The notes beneath the pieces were generated by a model. The model worked only from the letters and a program-made list of their open reading frames with translations, did not search any database and was not told the origin of the DNA. From Bin5 sp965232575 (GTDB taxonomy: Bacteria; Chloroflexota; Anaerolineae; Caldilineales; Caldilineaceae), in the NCBI GenBank assembly GCA_965232575.1, contig CBDDPZ010000009.1, positions 558,001 to 622,000 on the forward strand: 64,000 nucleotides of DNA, written 5' to 3'. Below, one piece after another: positions 16,954-25,760 of this stretch; position 1 is the stretch's first letter; the number at the start of each line of letters is the position of its first letter. The translations under genes were made by a program, and so were the position numbers.

Positions 16954-17407
16954 ATGAAGTCTGATTGTATTTGGGTAGCTTGCATTTGGGTAGTGGACCG
17001 GGCGGAGTCAACCGCGTTTCAAAATATCCGTCGAGCCTGGGATGCGCCTGCGAAGAGTAGCCTAAAAGTGAATCGATCACGGGAACCGCGGGCCGCTCCG
17101 GCCCGTGTCCCTCTGGACCATCGTGGTCGACGACAATCACCGGCGTCGACCGCGTACTTCTCCCTTCCAAAGTCAAAGTGCGGTCCGCGATAAAAGAACG
17201 TGTTCTCCGCGTCCTCCGCGGACAAAAAGGTATTCTCCGCGGCCCTTCGTGGATCGCCGCAGCGCAAATCACAGTTAATCCCCTGAATCCCCATTTAGTG
17301 GCTAGTAACTGCCGTTCCCGTCCACTATCTACTATTCACTGCTGTTTCACAGTTCAGACAACCCTCCGGCCTCCCTAAAATGTCAACGACGCCTGAAAAC
17401 CGCAGTC
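16954..17407. other. Non-coding intergenic stretch with a degenerate dispersed repeat
   Basis: 454 bp between two genes that converge on it, with no convincing frame. It contains a degenerate repeat (17233-17261) with core CCCTTCGTGGAT that recurs at 21221-21250, and an internal TTCTCCGCG doublet (17202-17241). No clear terminator hairpin was found. Confidence 0.5.
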
Positions 17408-18373
17408 CTACCTGACCTCCGCCGCCAGCGCCGACAGCCGCGCAAACATCGCCGCATCGATCTCCACGTGCAACACATGCGAAATCACCTGCGACCAACC
17501 ATGCACAAAATACGCCCAACCATCCGCAACCAAAAGCCCGCGGGCGCGCATCTGCGCCTCCGCTTGCCGCATAAAGTCCAGTTCCCCGCGATAGTTAAGC
17601 TCCCACACAACACCATTCCGTGGAAAGAGAGCGCTGTCCGTCAATGGTGACCCAGGCGTGTCCTTGCCCATCCCCGTCGCATTGACCACCACACTGCCCG
17701 GCGGCAGGGCCGCCATTATCTCGTCGTTACGCGCGGCCGCATTGTTCTGAATAAACGCAAACTGAATCTCCGGCCCGCCTTCGACGCTAGTTCGCTCCAC
17801 CATTTCTTTCAGTCGAGCCAGTCGCGGAGCCGATCGGTTGACCACCACAATCCGCCTTGGACGATCGGTTGCCTTGACCTTCTGCATCAGATGCAGAATC
17901 AAAGCGACCGCAGACCCGCCTGCGCCCAGCATCAGCAGTTCCCCTCCCGTGCGGCCGAAATAGTCTTCTCCGAGAATGGCGTCCATGCTCAACCCGCCTG
18001 CAACCGGGTCCGTCGCCCGCCCGATCAGCAAGCCCCCGTCTTTGGCGATGCTGGACACCTCCTGCGTCGCCCTCGCATAAGGCCCGAGGTCGTCAAACAG
18101 GTCCCCCGCCGCCGCCAGCAGGTCGATCTTATGCGTTGTGACAAGCGCGCCCAGCGCCAGCGGCTCCGCCTTGATTCCCGCCACCACCTGTCGATAGCGC
18201 TCAGGGGCCGCATGAATCTCCAAATCGATTCCGGCCAGCCTCACCTCCGCGCGGCCCAGCGCCTCCATCCACAGGGGAAAAACCCGTCGGGATGAAGACT
18301 GACCTGTCGTAACGCCGATAAAGTAAAAGGTCGGTCCTGTCGGTTTAGCAAGGCTTGACATGTTCACGGTCAC
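17408..18373 (-). CDS. Shikimate dehydrogenase-like (AroE family) oxidoreductase
   Basis: 321 residues. Substrate half: FYFIGVTTGQSSSRRVFPLWME, with LVTTHKIDLLAAAGD carrying the Lys of the family's catalytic Lys-Asp pair. NAD(P) half: LMLGAGGSAVALILHLM (glycine-rich loop near residue 148) and VVNATGMGKDTPGSPL. The usual N-S-x-S shikimate-binding serines appear as TGQSSSR. This and the catabolic surroundings make a quinate or other hydroxy-acid dehydrogenase as likely as a true AroE. GTG 18373 start; ATG 18361 is the alternative. Divergent from the methyltransferase pair. Confidence 0.8.
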   Translation of the reverse strand: MTVNMSSLAKPTGPTFYFIGVTTGQSSSRRVFPLWMEALGRAEVRLAGIDLEIHAAPERYRQVVAGIKAEPLALGALVTTHKIDLLAAAGDLFDDLGPYARATQEVSSIAKDGGLLIGRATDPVAGGLSMDAILGEDYFGRTGGELLMLGAGGSAVALILHLMQKVKATDRPRRIVVVNRSAPRLARLKEMVERTSVEGGPEIQFAFIQNNAAARNDEIMAALPPGSVVVNATGMGKDTPGSPLTDSALFPRNGVVWELNYRGELDFMRQAEAQMRARGLLVADGWAYFVHGWSQVISHVLHVEIDAAMFARLSALAAEVR

Positions 18374-18533
18374 TGTGCTTCACTTGAGATTCACATTCCA
18401 GTCGGTGGCAAGATAAGCATACGCCGTTTGCCAGTGTTAATACATGGTCGGCGTATCGCTTCCCAGCCGAAAGACGCGCAAGATTCACCCGGGAAACGCC
18501 TTCTAACCTTCATTTCGTTCCAATCAGTGGCGA

Positions 18534-19460
18534 GTGCGGCAGCTGATGAACGCGCCCAATCTGAGCAAGAGCGCACCTGACAATACCTGGCGGCAAGCCA
18601 ACGAAGCCCGCCTGCGAAGGAACGCCCAACGCTGGGCTGAGAGCCGCGAGACGACGCTCTTCACCGAGCAATGGAGAAATTACTACGTCGTCGTCACCCG
18701 CGAAGGCCAGCGCCTGGTCCTCTGGATGTTGGACGCCGAAGTCGCCAACACCGACTGGATTCAGAGCGCCATGGATCTCCGCGAGCCGCTTCGTCTTCAG
18801 AGTTCCTACACCCAGGCCATGATTCTGGCCCTTCTCTGGCAGCCCTCTCCACAGTCCGTCTTTCTCAGCGGGCTGGGTGGCGGCTGCCTTGTCACCACTC
18901 TCCACCACCACTTGACCGGCGCCAACTTCGTCTGCGTCGAAATCGCTGCCCCGGTCGTGACCGCCGCCGCCCGCTACTTCGGCTTCCAACCGGACGAACG
19001 ACTCTCTCTCAAAGTGTCCGATGTCCGCGACTTCCTCGATCAGGACACAGCTACATACGACCTCATCTTTCTCGACGTCTTTTGCGATCACGGTGTTTCC
19101 CCGGAGCACGCCACGCAGGCGGACTTTCTCTCCCTCTGCCGCAATCGCATTCGTGACAACGGGCTGCTGGCGATGAATCTTGGAAACGGGGACCCCGCCT
19201 TTTCAGAAGTTGTCAAAACCCTCTGCAAACTGTTCCCCACAGTGTACTCTTGCCGCGGGCGCGGAAGCACAACCGTATTCTTCGCGACCGATCAAAAACC
19301 CCGCCCGCACAATCTGCTCCGGGAAGGAAGCGTCGATCTCGAACAGCGTCACGACTTTCTCTTTCCCCTGTTGCCCTGGGTAGACCGTCTGGAGCTGCTG
19401 CAGCCGCAATCTTCTGAACGCGAAGATGACCGAAACACCGCCCTGAATCAAGGACGTTAG
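18534..19460 (+). CDS. Spermidine synthase-like SAM-binding protein
   Basis: 308 residues with the polyamine-synthase/methyltransferase Rossmann fold: VFLSGLGGGCLVTTLHHHL (SAM-type loop), VCVEIAAPVVTAAARYFGF, and YDLIFLDVFCDHG where spermidine synthases have their catalytic Asp. Residues 1-60 are polar and unlike SpeE. GTG 18534 start; ATG 18546 is possible. It precedes the FkbM methyltransferase by 13 bp, suggesting the two are co-transcribed. The exact substrate is unknown. Confidence 0.8.
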   Translation: MRQLMNAPNLSKSAPDNTWRQANEARLRRNAQRWAESRETTLFTEQWRNYYVVVTREGQRLVLWMLDAEVANTDWIQSAMDLREPLRLQSSYTQAMILALLWQPSPQSVFLSGLGGGCLVTTLHHHLTGANFVCVEIAAPVVTAAARYFGFQPDERLSLKVSDVRDFLDQDTATYDLIFLDVFCDHGVSPEHATQADFLSLCRNRIRDNGLLAMNLGNGDPAFSEVVKTLCKLFPTVYSCRGRGSTTVFFATDQKPRPHNLLREGSVDLEQRHDFLFPLLPWVDRLELLQPQSSEREDDRNTALNQGR

Positions 19461-19473
19461 GGGATTCCGCAAT

Positions 19474-20226
19474 GTGAAGGCTGCCGCAAAGTTTTGGACC
19501 ATGTGGGGGCTGGTCCGCTCTTTGATCATCTACTACGGCAAGCCCGGCCGCGCCCGCCGTGACCGCCGTTTCTACACGCAGTTCATCGGCCCTGGTGCCC
19601 TCGTCTTCGACGTCGGCGCTCACGTTGGCAATCGAGTGGGCGTCTTCCTCAAGTTGGGCGCGAGATGTATTGCAGTCGAACCCCAGCCGGTCTTCGCCGC
19701 CCTGCTCCAAAGGCTCTACGGCCGCCGCCCCAATTTTACGCTCGTAGCTTCAGCGGTCGGCAGCGAAGCCGGGTCGACCGCACTGCACATCAGCCGCCGC
19801 ACGCCCACCGTCTCTACCACCAACGCCGCATGGCGGGAACAAGTGTCCCGCTCACTTTCCTTCTCCGGCGTTGCCTGGGAGGAGTCGATCCGGACGACCC
19901 AGTTCACCCTGGACGATCTCATCGACCGCTTCGGCCCTCCGGACTTGTGCAAGATCGACGTCGAAGGTTCCGAACTGGCCGTCCTGCAAGGCCTGAGCAG
20001 ACCCCTGCCCCTGCTGTCGTTCGAGTACATTCCCGCTGTTGCCTCCGCCTCCGTCGCCTGCGTCGCCCGCCTGGAAAGCCTCGGCAAATACGAGTACAAC
20101 TGGAGCCGCGGCGAATCGCAGCGGCTGCGAGAAGAACACTGGCTCTCGCCCGCAGCGATGATTGTTCGGCTGAACGGTTTGGAATCCAACGAAGACAGCG
20201 GCGACGTCTATGCCCGGCTGATCTGA
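19474..20226 (+). CDS. FkbM family methyltransferase
   Basis: 250 residues. FkbM-type features: ALVFDVGAHVGNRVGVFLKLGA (SAM loop), AVEPQPVFAALL, FTLDDLIDRFGPPDLCKIDVEG and SFEYIPA. The family methylates hydroxyls on polyketides, glycans or lipids. GTG start preceded by AGGGGA. Its 3' end overlaps the oppositely oriented hydratase gene by 19 bp, which leaves no space for a separate terminator. Confidence 0.87.
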   Translation: MKAAAKFWTMWGLVRSLIIYYGKPGRARRDRRFYTQFIGPGALVFDVGAHVGNRVGVFLKLGARCIAVEPQPVFAALLQRLYGRRPNFTLVASAVGSEAGSTALHISRRTPTVSTTNAAWREQVSRSLSFSGVAWEESIRTTQFTLDDLIDRFGPPDLCKIDVEGSELAVLQGLSRPLPLLSFEYIPAVASASVACVARLESLGKYEYNWSRGESQRLREEHWLSPAAMIVRLNGLESNEDSGDVYARLI

Positions 20227-21020
20227 CAACGCAGGCTGCCCAGTCCGGGCATCTGGCACGCCACACGGTCACCTTGTTGCACGTGTTGCGGCTCCGTCAG
20301 TGAACCGGTCAACACGATGTCTCCGCCGGCGATGGCAAAGCCTCTCTCGTACACGTGATTCACCGTCCACACCAGCGCTTCCAGTGGGTCCCCGCGCCAC
20401 GCCCCCAAAAGATTCGGCGCCCGGTCCCCACCGTTCACCCGCAACGCCACTCTCAACTCTATCAAGTCCAGCAACTTCCAATCCGGGCAATCCGCGCCCA
20501 GGACAACCACGCCCCCGTTCCCGTTGTCCGCGATCCCCGCTATCATATTCTGCCTGCTGTCCCAACCGGACCGGGAGGCAGCCGTGTACCGCGTACTCGT
20601 AATGTCGAAAGCCGGAACCGCCGTCACTATCTCGGCAAGGCTCTCCTTACTTAACCTGCCCCCCTCCTGGCGCGGCGCAGCCGCGAAACGAAAACCAACC
20701 TCAGCCTCAACCTTCGCCTGCCGGCACCGCTCCGGCGGGACAGCCGACCCGTCCCCGTAAACCGTAGAGGCGAAAATCCTCCCCGGAATCGGCCCGTCAT
20801 ACCCTTCGGCCCTCTGAACGCCCGGGCTGGTCGCGCCCACCTTCCAACCCACCACCGCGTTCGCAGAATCGCTTTCAACCAGGCCTGCCATCTCGTCCTG
20901 GACTGCATAAGCCCCACTGCGGTCCGTGGGCAGCAACACCGCGGCAAAGTCGACCATCTTCGCGTCCCTCCATGCGCCGGCCAACAACGCAGCCGCCCGC
21001 CGGTTTCTCCCGTTACCCAT
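20208..21020 (-). CDS. 2-keto-4-pentenoate hydratase / fumarylacetoacetase-like (MhpD family)
   Basis: 270 residues. FAH-fold hydratase or decarboxylase of the meta-cleavage type: NAVVGWKVGATSP, PGRIFASTVYGDGS, the metal-binding acidic motif KVEAEVGFRFA (E-x-E), VPAFDITSTRY, and the C-terminal GDIVLTGSLTEPQHVQQGD. It probably hydrates a 2-oxo-alkenoate from aromatic or sugar-acid catabolism. Standing alone between unrelated units, overlapping the FkbM gene tail to tail. Confidence 0.85.
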   Translation of the reverse strand: MGNGRNRRAAALLAGAWRDAKMVDFAAVLLPTDRSGAYAVQDEMAGLVESDSANAVVGWKVGATSPGVQRAEGYDGPIPGRIFASTVYGDGSAVPPERCRQAKVEAEVGFRFAAAPRQEGGRLSKESLAEIVTAVPAFDITSTRYTAASRSGWDSRQNMIAGIADNGNGGVVVLGADCPDWKLLDLIELRVALRVNGGDRAPNLLGAWRGDPLEALVWTVNHVYERGFAIAGGDIVLTGSLTEPQHVQQGDRVACQMPGLGSLRCQISRA

Positions 21021-21082
21021 TTATCTCATCCAACTAATGTGAATTCAATTTGATGCCAAGACTTTTCACACGGACCGCATCC

Positions 21083-21106
21083 TGGGATCGCGGGCGTCTC
21101 GCCCGC
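21083..21106. repeat. 24-bp repeat with a GC hairpin, copy A
   Basis: TGGGATC followed by GCGGGCGTCTCGCCCGC, a 6-bp perfect stem (GCGGGC/GCCCGC) with a GTCTC loop. The same 24 bp occur exactly at 29927-29950 inside another intergenic element. Confidence 0.8.
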
Positions 21107-21220
21107 TCTGCCGATATGCGTAAGCTCTTGGTTTCATTTGGGCTCTACATTAAAACCAGGAAATGGAACCCAGCTGCCTTTCAACCGGGGGCCAATATCT
21201 GCGCCAAACCGCATTTGATT

Positions 21221-21250
21221 TTCTTCGCGACCCTTCGTGGATTGACCGCA
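21221..21250. repeat. Degenerate dispersed repeat (CCCTTCGTGGAT family)
   Basis: Matches 17233-17261 with few differences; shared core CGCG-CCCTTCGTGGAT and a following CCGCA. Both copies are intergenic. Similar CACGAAGG-type motifs are known to me as common degenerate intergenic repeats in environmental bacteria. Confidence 0.55.
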
Positions 21251-21272
21251 AGATAGAAGCGCCCTTCTCTAA

Positions 21273-22076
21273 TCAACGACCTTGCCAGACAGGAGCCCGC
21301 TTATCAGCAAAAGCCCGCGGCCCTTCCACCGCGTCCTCACTTTCCAGCATCTTCACAGCCGCAGGATACTCTGCCCGAATTGCCTCCTCCAAAGCCGCAT
21401 GATCCAAATTCCGCCGCGCCACCTGCTTCGTCGCCCGCAGCGCCAGCGGCGCACACGTCAGCATATCGGCAACCCAGGCATCCACCGCGCTGTCCAACGC
21501 CTCACCGGGCGCGACCTCATTTACAAGGCCGTAACCCAGCGCCTCCTGCGCGCTGAACTTCCGGCCCGTCAATAGGATCCCCATCGCCGCCTTATCCGGC
21601 AGCTGCCGCACCAGCCGGTGCACGCCCCCGCCCATCGCCGCCAGCCCCACCCTCGGTTCCGGGAAACCAAACACCGCGTACTCGGCCGCAATGATCAGAT
21701 CGCACGCCAGCGCAATCTCCAGCCCGCCGCCCAGTGCAAGCCCGTTCACGGCCGCGATGACCGGCTTATCCAGGTCGAAACGATGCGTCAGGCCGGCAAA
21801 ACCGCTGGGCGGATACTCGTCCCGCCCCTGTTCCGCCCGAACTTTCAGATCAGTGCCCGCGCAGAAACTGCGCTCTCCGGCCCCCCGAACCACCGCAATC
21901 CAAAGATCCCGGTCCTCGGCAAACGCGTCAAACACCTCCGCCAGTTCAAAATGAGCTGGCGGATGAAGCGCATTCAGCGCCTGGGGCCGGTTGAGGGTAA
22001 CGTGCAACACCCTGCCTTCCACACGCAGGACCGTGTAACGCGCGGCATCGGTCAGGACGCCAATCGTCGATTTCAA
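21273..22076 (-). CDS. Enoyl-CoA hydratase/isomerase family protein
   Basis: 267 residues, crotonase fold. Seen: VTLNRPQALNALH, the oxyanion-hole segment RSFCAGTDLK, ALGGGLEIALACDLIIAAE, and FPEPRVGLAAMGGGVHRL with one of the two usual catalytic acids. It is the last gene of the sugar-ABC/amidohydrolase operon and begins 9 bp after the amidohydrolase stop. Substrate is a CoA thioester that cannot be specified; with the amidohydrolase it may act on an aromatic- or acyl-derived intermediate. Confidence 0.9.
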   Translation of the reverse strand: MKSTIGVLTDAARYTVLRVEGRVLHVTLNRPQALNALHPPAHFELAEVFDAFAEDRDLWIAVVRGAGERSFCAGTDLKVRAEQGRDEYPPSGFAGLTHRFDLDKPVIAAVNGLALGGGLEIALACDLIIAAEYAVFGFPEPRVGLAAMGGGVHRLVRQLPDKAAMGILLTGRKFSAQEALGYGLVNEVAPGEALDSAVDAWVADMLTCAPLALRATKQVARRNLDHAALEEAIRAEYPAAVKMLESEDAVEGPRAFADKRAPVWQGR

Positions 22077-22085
22077 GAGGAATCC

Positions 22086-23156
22086 TTACACTGCTTCCAG
22101 CCCGTAGAGTTCGGCCGCAGTATGCCCCATGATGCGGGCGCGCAAGTGCTCGGGAAACTGGCGCAAGGCAAAGTCGGGCGCGTCGCCGTCCCAGTGGGGA
22201 AAGTCGCTGGAGAACATCAGCATCCGTTCCGCCGGAAACATCTCCAGCATGGCGTGAAAGTGCTCCGTGTCCGGCGGCTCCTCAAGGGGTTGCGTCGTAA
22301 GCCGGATGTGGCGGGCCGCAACCTCGCTTGGCAGTTCATTCAGCCAGGGGACGGTCGAGTGCAGCGCCTTCCAGTTCTTGTCCATCCGCCACAGTATCGG
22401 CGGCAGCCACGAAATCCCCCCCTCGACCAGGACGAACTTGAGGTCAGGGAACCTGGCGAACACGCCTTCCGCCAGCATACTCGTCACATGGGCGATATAA
22501 CTGTTCACCAATGTCGTGTGCCACTCGAAATAGCTCGTGGGATATCCCGCCGCATTGGGAGGCCCGGACAACCCCACACCCTCAGAGCCCGGATGAATCG
22601 CGATTGCCAACCCATACTCGCTCGCCGCCTCGTAAATCGGATGAAAGATCCGCTGGCCCCAGGGAATGCGCGAAGCGCTCGGCAGCTGCACCTGCACGAA
22701 CTGCGGATGGTCGCCCAACCGGCGAATCTCGGCCACCGCCATCTCAGGCAAATGCGGATAGACGCCAATGGAAGAGCGCAATCGCGGACACGCCGGCAGC
22801 CACTCCTCCGCGTACACGTCGTTGACCGCGCTGATGATCGCCGCCGCAAAGTCAGGCTCCGGCGACTGCGCCGTGTGCAGCACGCCCCCGGGAAGCAGAA
22901 CCCCGTAGTCGATCCCGTACTTGTCGAGAAAATGCTCCTCCAGGAGCTTCGGATCGCCATGAATCGTCCGGCCGTCCTCCATCTTGACATCCGACCGTTC
23001 GACGCCCATCGGGTTCCACCAGCCCAAATTGCCCGGACCGCGGTTTCCCGAGGCGTAACGCGTCCGCCACGGCTCCGGAAGACGGGCCTGCACGCGTTCA
23101 CTATTCACCGCCGGATGGATGTCCGTGTCAATGACCAGACCGTTCTTGTTATTCAT
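22086..23156 (-). CDS. Amidohydrolase_2 family metal-dependent hydrolase
   Basis: 356 residues. TIM-barrel metal hydrolase of the ACMSD/decarboxylase type: LVIDTDIHPAV (metal-binding D-x-H) at the N-terminus, AIAIHPGSEG with a His, and MLMFSSDFPHWDGD with the late catalytic Asp. ATG 23156 is chosen because it overlaps the permease stop as ATGA, showing translational coupling, and because the longer upstream frame is only permease sequence read out of phase. Operon: sugar permeases, this gene, enoyl-CoA hydratase. Confidence 0.9.
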   Translation of the reverse strand: MNNKNGLVIDTDIHPAVNSERVQARLPEPWRTRYASGNRGPGNLGWWNPMGVERSDVKMEDGRTIHGDPKLLEEHFLDKYGIDYGVLLPGGVLHTAQSPEPDFAAAIISAVNDVYAEEWLPACPRLRSSIGVYPHLPEMAVAEIRRLGDHPQFVQVQLPSASRIPWGQRIFHPIYEAASEYGLAIAIHPGSEGVGLSGPPNAAGYPTSYFEWHTTLVNSYIAHVTSMLAEGVFARFPDLKFVLVEGGISWLPPILWRMDKNWKALHSTVPWLNELPSEVAARHIRLTTQPLEEPPDTEHFHAMLEMFPAERMLMFSSDFPHWDGDAPDFALRQFPEHLRARIMGHTAAELYGLEAV

Positions 23157-24007
23157 CTTCCCGCCAATCCACTCATCTGAATACCGCTGACAAAGTATCG
23201 CTGGGCAAAAAAGAACAGAACCAGCAGCGGCGCGATCATGGCAGTCGACGCCGCCATCATCAGATTCCACTCCGTATTGTACAGGCCCTGGAAGCCCCGC
23301 AGTCCAATCGCCATCGTCCAGTTTTCCGGGCTCTGCAAATAGACCAGCGGCTCGAAGAAATCATTCCAGTGGTGAATGAAGGCAAAGACCGCAATAGTCG
23401 CCAGCACAGGCTTCGAGAGCGGCAATATCACCCCCCAATAGATGCGTAAATTGCTGGCGCCGTCAATGCGCGCCGCCTCGTCCAGTTCCAGCGGAATCGT
23501 CATAAAGAACTGCCGGAATAGAAAGATGTTGAACGCGCCCCCGCCGAACCACAGCGGCACGATCAGAGGCAGAAAAGTGTCGATCCAACCCAGCGTTCGA
23601 AAGACGATAAAGGTCGGGATCAACGTGACGATCGACGGCAGCATGATCGTCGAAAGCACCAGAAGAAAGAGCGGCTCTCGCAACGGAAACCGCAGCCGCG
23701 CAAACGCAAAGGCCGCCAGCGACGCCGTCAACAATGTGCCCGTCGTGGCAAAGATGACGATGCGCGCAGTATTCCAGAAATACTCGTGAAACGCCACGGC
23801 CCGGAACGCCTCAGCGTAGTTGCTCCACACAAAAGGCTCGGGAATCCATTGGGGCGGCATCAGGAAAGTCTGCCCGCCCGTCTTCAACGAAGTCGACAAC
23901 AGCCAGACCAGCGGCAACGCAAGTGTCACCGCGAAAAAACTCAGAATGATATACCAGATCCCGGCAAATATCACTTCTTTCACGGCCCGGCCGTTCAATG
24001 CTTGCAT
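23153..24007 (-). CDS. ABC sugar transporter permease (MalG/UgpE-like)
   Basis: 284 residues, six membrane segments, with the EAA loop ELDEAARIDGASNLRIYWG that docks the ATPase. Inner-membrane half of a CUT1-type carbohydrate importer. It follows the partner permease by 21 bp and its stop overlaps the amidohydrolase start. No ATP-binding gene is present in this operon, so a shared MsmK/MalK-like ATPase encoded elsewhere is implied. Confidence 0.92.
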   Translation of the reverse strand: MQALNGRAVKEVIFAGIWYIILSFFAVTLALPLVWLLSTSLKTGGQTFLMPPQWIPEPFVWSNYAEAFRAVAFHEYFWNTARIVIFATTGTLLTASLAAFAFARLRFPLREPLFLLVLSTIMLPSIVTLIPTFIVFRTLGWIDTFLPLIVPLWFGGGAFNIFLFRQFFMTIPLELDEAARIDGASNLRIYWGVILPLSKPVLATIAVFAFIHHWNDFFEPLVYLQSPENWTMAIGLRGFQGLYNTEWNLMMAASTAMIAPLLVLFFFAQRYFVSGIQMSGLAGR

Positions 24008-24028
24008 TCGTGGATCGTATTCCCGCTT

Positions 24029-24958
24029 CTAGCGCCGCAAGTCACCCTCGTAAAATACCCAACGGTCCGACAACATGAACTGAATTATCGTGAACACGAG
24101 GACAATCACAAACAGCACCCAGGCCATCGCCGAGGCGTACCCCATTCGGAAGTTTTCAAACGCGGCGCGGAACAGATAAAGTAGATAGAAGAGCGTCGAA
24201 TAGTTCGGACCGCCCTCCGTCATGATGTACGCCTGCGTGAAGACCTGGAACGCGCCGATGATGGCAATGATCAGGTTGAAAAACAGCGCCGGCGTCAACA
24301 GCGGCAACGTGATGCGCCAGAATCGCCCCCACCAGTTGGCGCCGTCAATCGAAGCCGCCTCATACAACGCCATCGGGATCCCCTTCAATCCGGCCAGCAG
24401 GATCACCATCTGACCGCCAATCGACCAGAAACTCATTACGATCAGCGCCGGCTTGGCGAGCCGTGGGTCCTGCAGCCAATACAGCCCCTCCAGTCCGATC
24501 CACTCCAGAAACGCGTTCGCCAGCCCCCAATTCGGGTGGAAAATCCACACCCACAGGATCGAATTGGCCACCACCGGCGTCAGCGAGGGCACGTAATAGG
24601 CTGTCCGGAAGAAATGGATGCCCCACAAATTCATGTTTACCGCCAGCGCCGCCAGCAGCGCCATAAACAGATGCAGCGGCACGCCGATAAACACGTAGTA
24701 GCTCGTGTTGTAAAGGCTCAACCAGAAACGATCATCGTTGAACAGCTTCACGTACTGCGCCGCACCCACCCACACCGACGGCGTCACGATCTCCCAGCGG
24801 GTGAACGAGATATACAGCGACGCCAGCATAGGCCCCGCCGTAAAAATAATGAAGCCCAGAATCCAGGGCAGGATAAACAGATAGCCGTCTCTGGCCTCCG
24901 ACCAGAGCAGCCTGGCACGGCGGTTAGGCCGAGAGACGAACATATTCTTAACGCGCAC
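24029..24958 (-). CDS. ABC sugar transporter permease (MalF/UgpA-like)
   Basis: 309 residues, six membrane segments after a short basic N-terminus, with EAA loop MALYEAASIDGANWWGRFW. Pairs with the MalG-like permease. GTG 24958 start; ATG 24943 (MFVSRPNRR) is a reasonable alternative. In a typical operon it would directly follow the binding-protein gene, but here an AT-richer ATPase/Toprim-like pair of about 2 kb lies between them. Confidence 0.92.
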   Translation of the reverse strand: MRVKNMFVSRPNRRARLLWSEARDGYLFILPWILGFIIFTAGPMLASLYISFTRWEIVTPSVWVGAAQYVKLFNDDRFWLSLYNTSYYVFIGVPLHLFMALLAALAVNMNLWGIHFFRTAYYVPSLTPVVANSILWVWIFHPNWGLANAFLEWIGLEGLYWLQDPRLAKPALIVMSFWSIGGQMVILLAGLKGIPMALYEAASIDGANWWGRFWRITLPLLTPALFFNLIIAIIGAFQVFTQAYIMTEGGPNYSTLFYLLYLFRAAFENFRMGYASAMAWVLFVIVLVFTIIQFMLSDRWVFYEGDLRR

Positions 24959-25037
24959 GTGGTCTCTTTCTGTGCCCTCAATGCACCTGAGAGAAAAATG
25001 CTCAACGGCGACAAATCTACTGCAACAGTTGCGATGC

Positions 25038-25754
25038 TCAAGCTCGCCAAATCATTGTTTGGACCAAATATCTCACTTCTGGAACGAATCTGAATATGCG
25101 GTCCAGCGAATCCGTAGTGATGTGAGCAAGCGCTTGTCTGTCCAAGTCTTCAAGCGAGAGTAGGGCCATGTCATGCACATTGTAAAGCAAACTCTTCAAC
25201 TCGCGGGCAGTTCGACCACGAAAGGAGTGACCATTGTCCTTGGCCGCTGCAACTATGATTTCAGTAGAGGGGAACAAAGGAAGCGGCACTACCGTGGGTA
25301 TAAAGCGACGCTCGATTCCCCATTCCACCATCTGATGGTAGAGTTTCTCAACCGCGACCATCAATATTTTGGCAAGATGGATCGCGTAATCTTCGAAATA
25401 CCCGTCGATTGTATTTAGGCGCTTTTCGGCGTCTGTAGATAGCACTATCAAATCTTTGTATGAAAGACTGTCGCAACTTGCAAGAGCCTTCAACTCCTCG
25501 ATAGCTCTCCAAAGTAAAGCGACCGCATCCTTTTGCAGTCTCTTCCCTGCTTCGCTTGCTATATGATAATTCTCTTCCCTGGTTGCTCTGTCCCAATATC
25601 TATCTACTGGAGTTCTTAAGTTCTGTTGTCTCAGTTCGAAAATCTCAGATGTAATGGGATCGATCTGCCCATACGACAAGATGCACTCGGCCAACTTCCC
25701 AATCACTCTCAGGTCGGTGGGGCCGTCACCAATGATTCCTATTCTGCAGTCCAT
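25038..25754 (-). CDS. Toprim-like protein, partner of the upstream ATPase
   Basis: 238 residues. The N-terminus RIGIIGDGPTDLRVIGKL has the shape of a Toprim first strand and acidic loop, with D10 and D14 in GDGPTD (usual form EGxTD). LIVLSTDAEKR around D108 may be the second acidic strand, and PLPLFPSTEIIVAAA follows near residue 180. This pattern fits DUF4276/RloB/OLD-partner proteins, inferred nucleases. It starts 6 bp after the ATPase stop, so both are one transcription unit. Sampled base composition (43% GC in one line) is far below the flanking transporter genes. Alternative: a non-nuclease regulator of the ATPase. Confidence 0.65.
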   Translation of the reverse strand: MDCRIGIIGDGPTDLRVIGKLAECILSYGQIDPITSEIFELRQQNLRTPVDRYWDRATREENYHIASEAGKRLQKDAVALLWRAIEELKALASCDSLSYKDLIVLSTDAEKRLNTIDGYFEDYAIHLAKILMVAVEKLYHQMVEWGIERRFIPTVVPLPLFPSTEIIVAAAKDNGHSFRGRTARELKSLLYNVHDMALLSLEDLDRQALAHITTDSLDRIFRFVPEVRYLVQTMIWRA

Positions 25755-25760
25755 AACAGG

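Noticed and set aside
21618..23180. 520-codon plus-strand open frame
   Set aside because: Antisense to enoyl-CoA hydratase and amidohydrolase genes with full motifs; composition is Arg/Pro/His rich as expected for a shadow.
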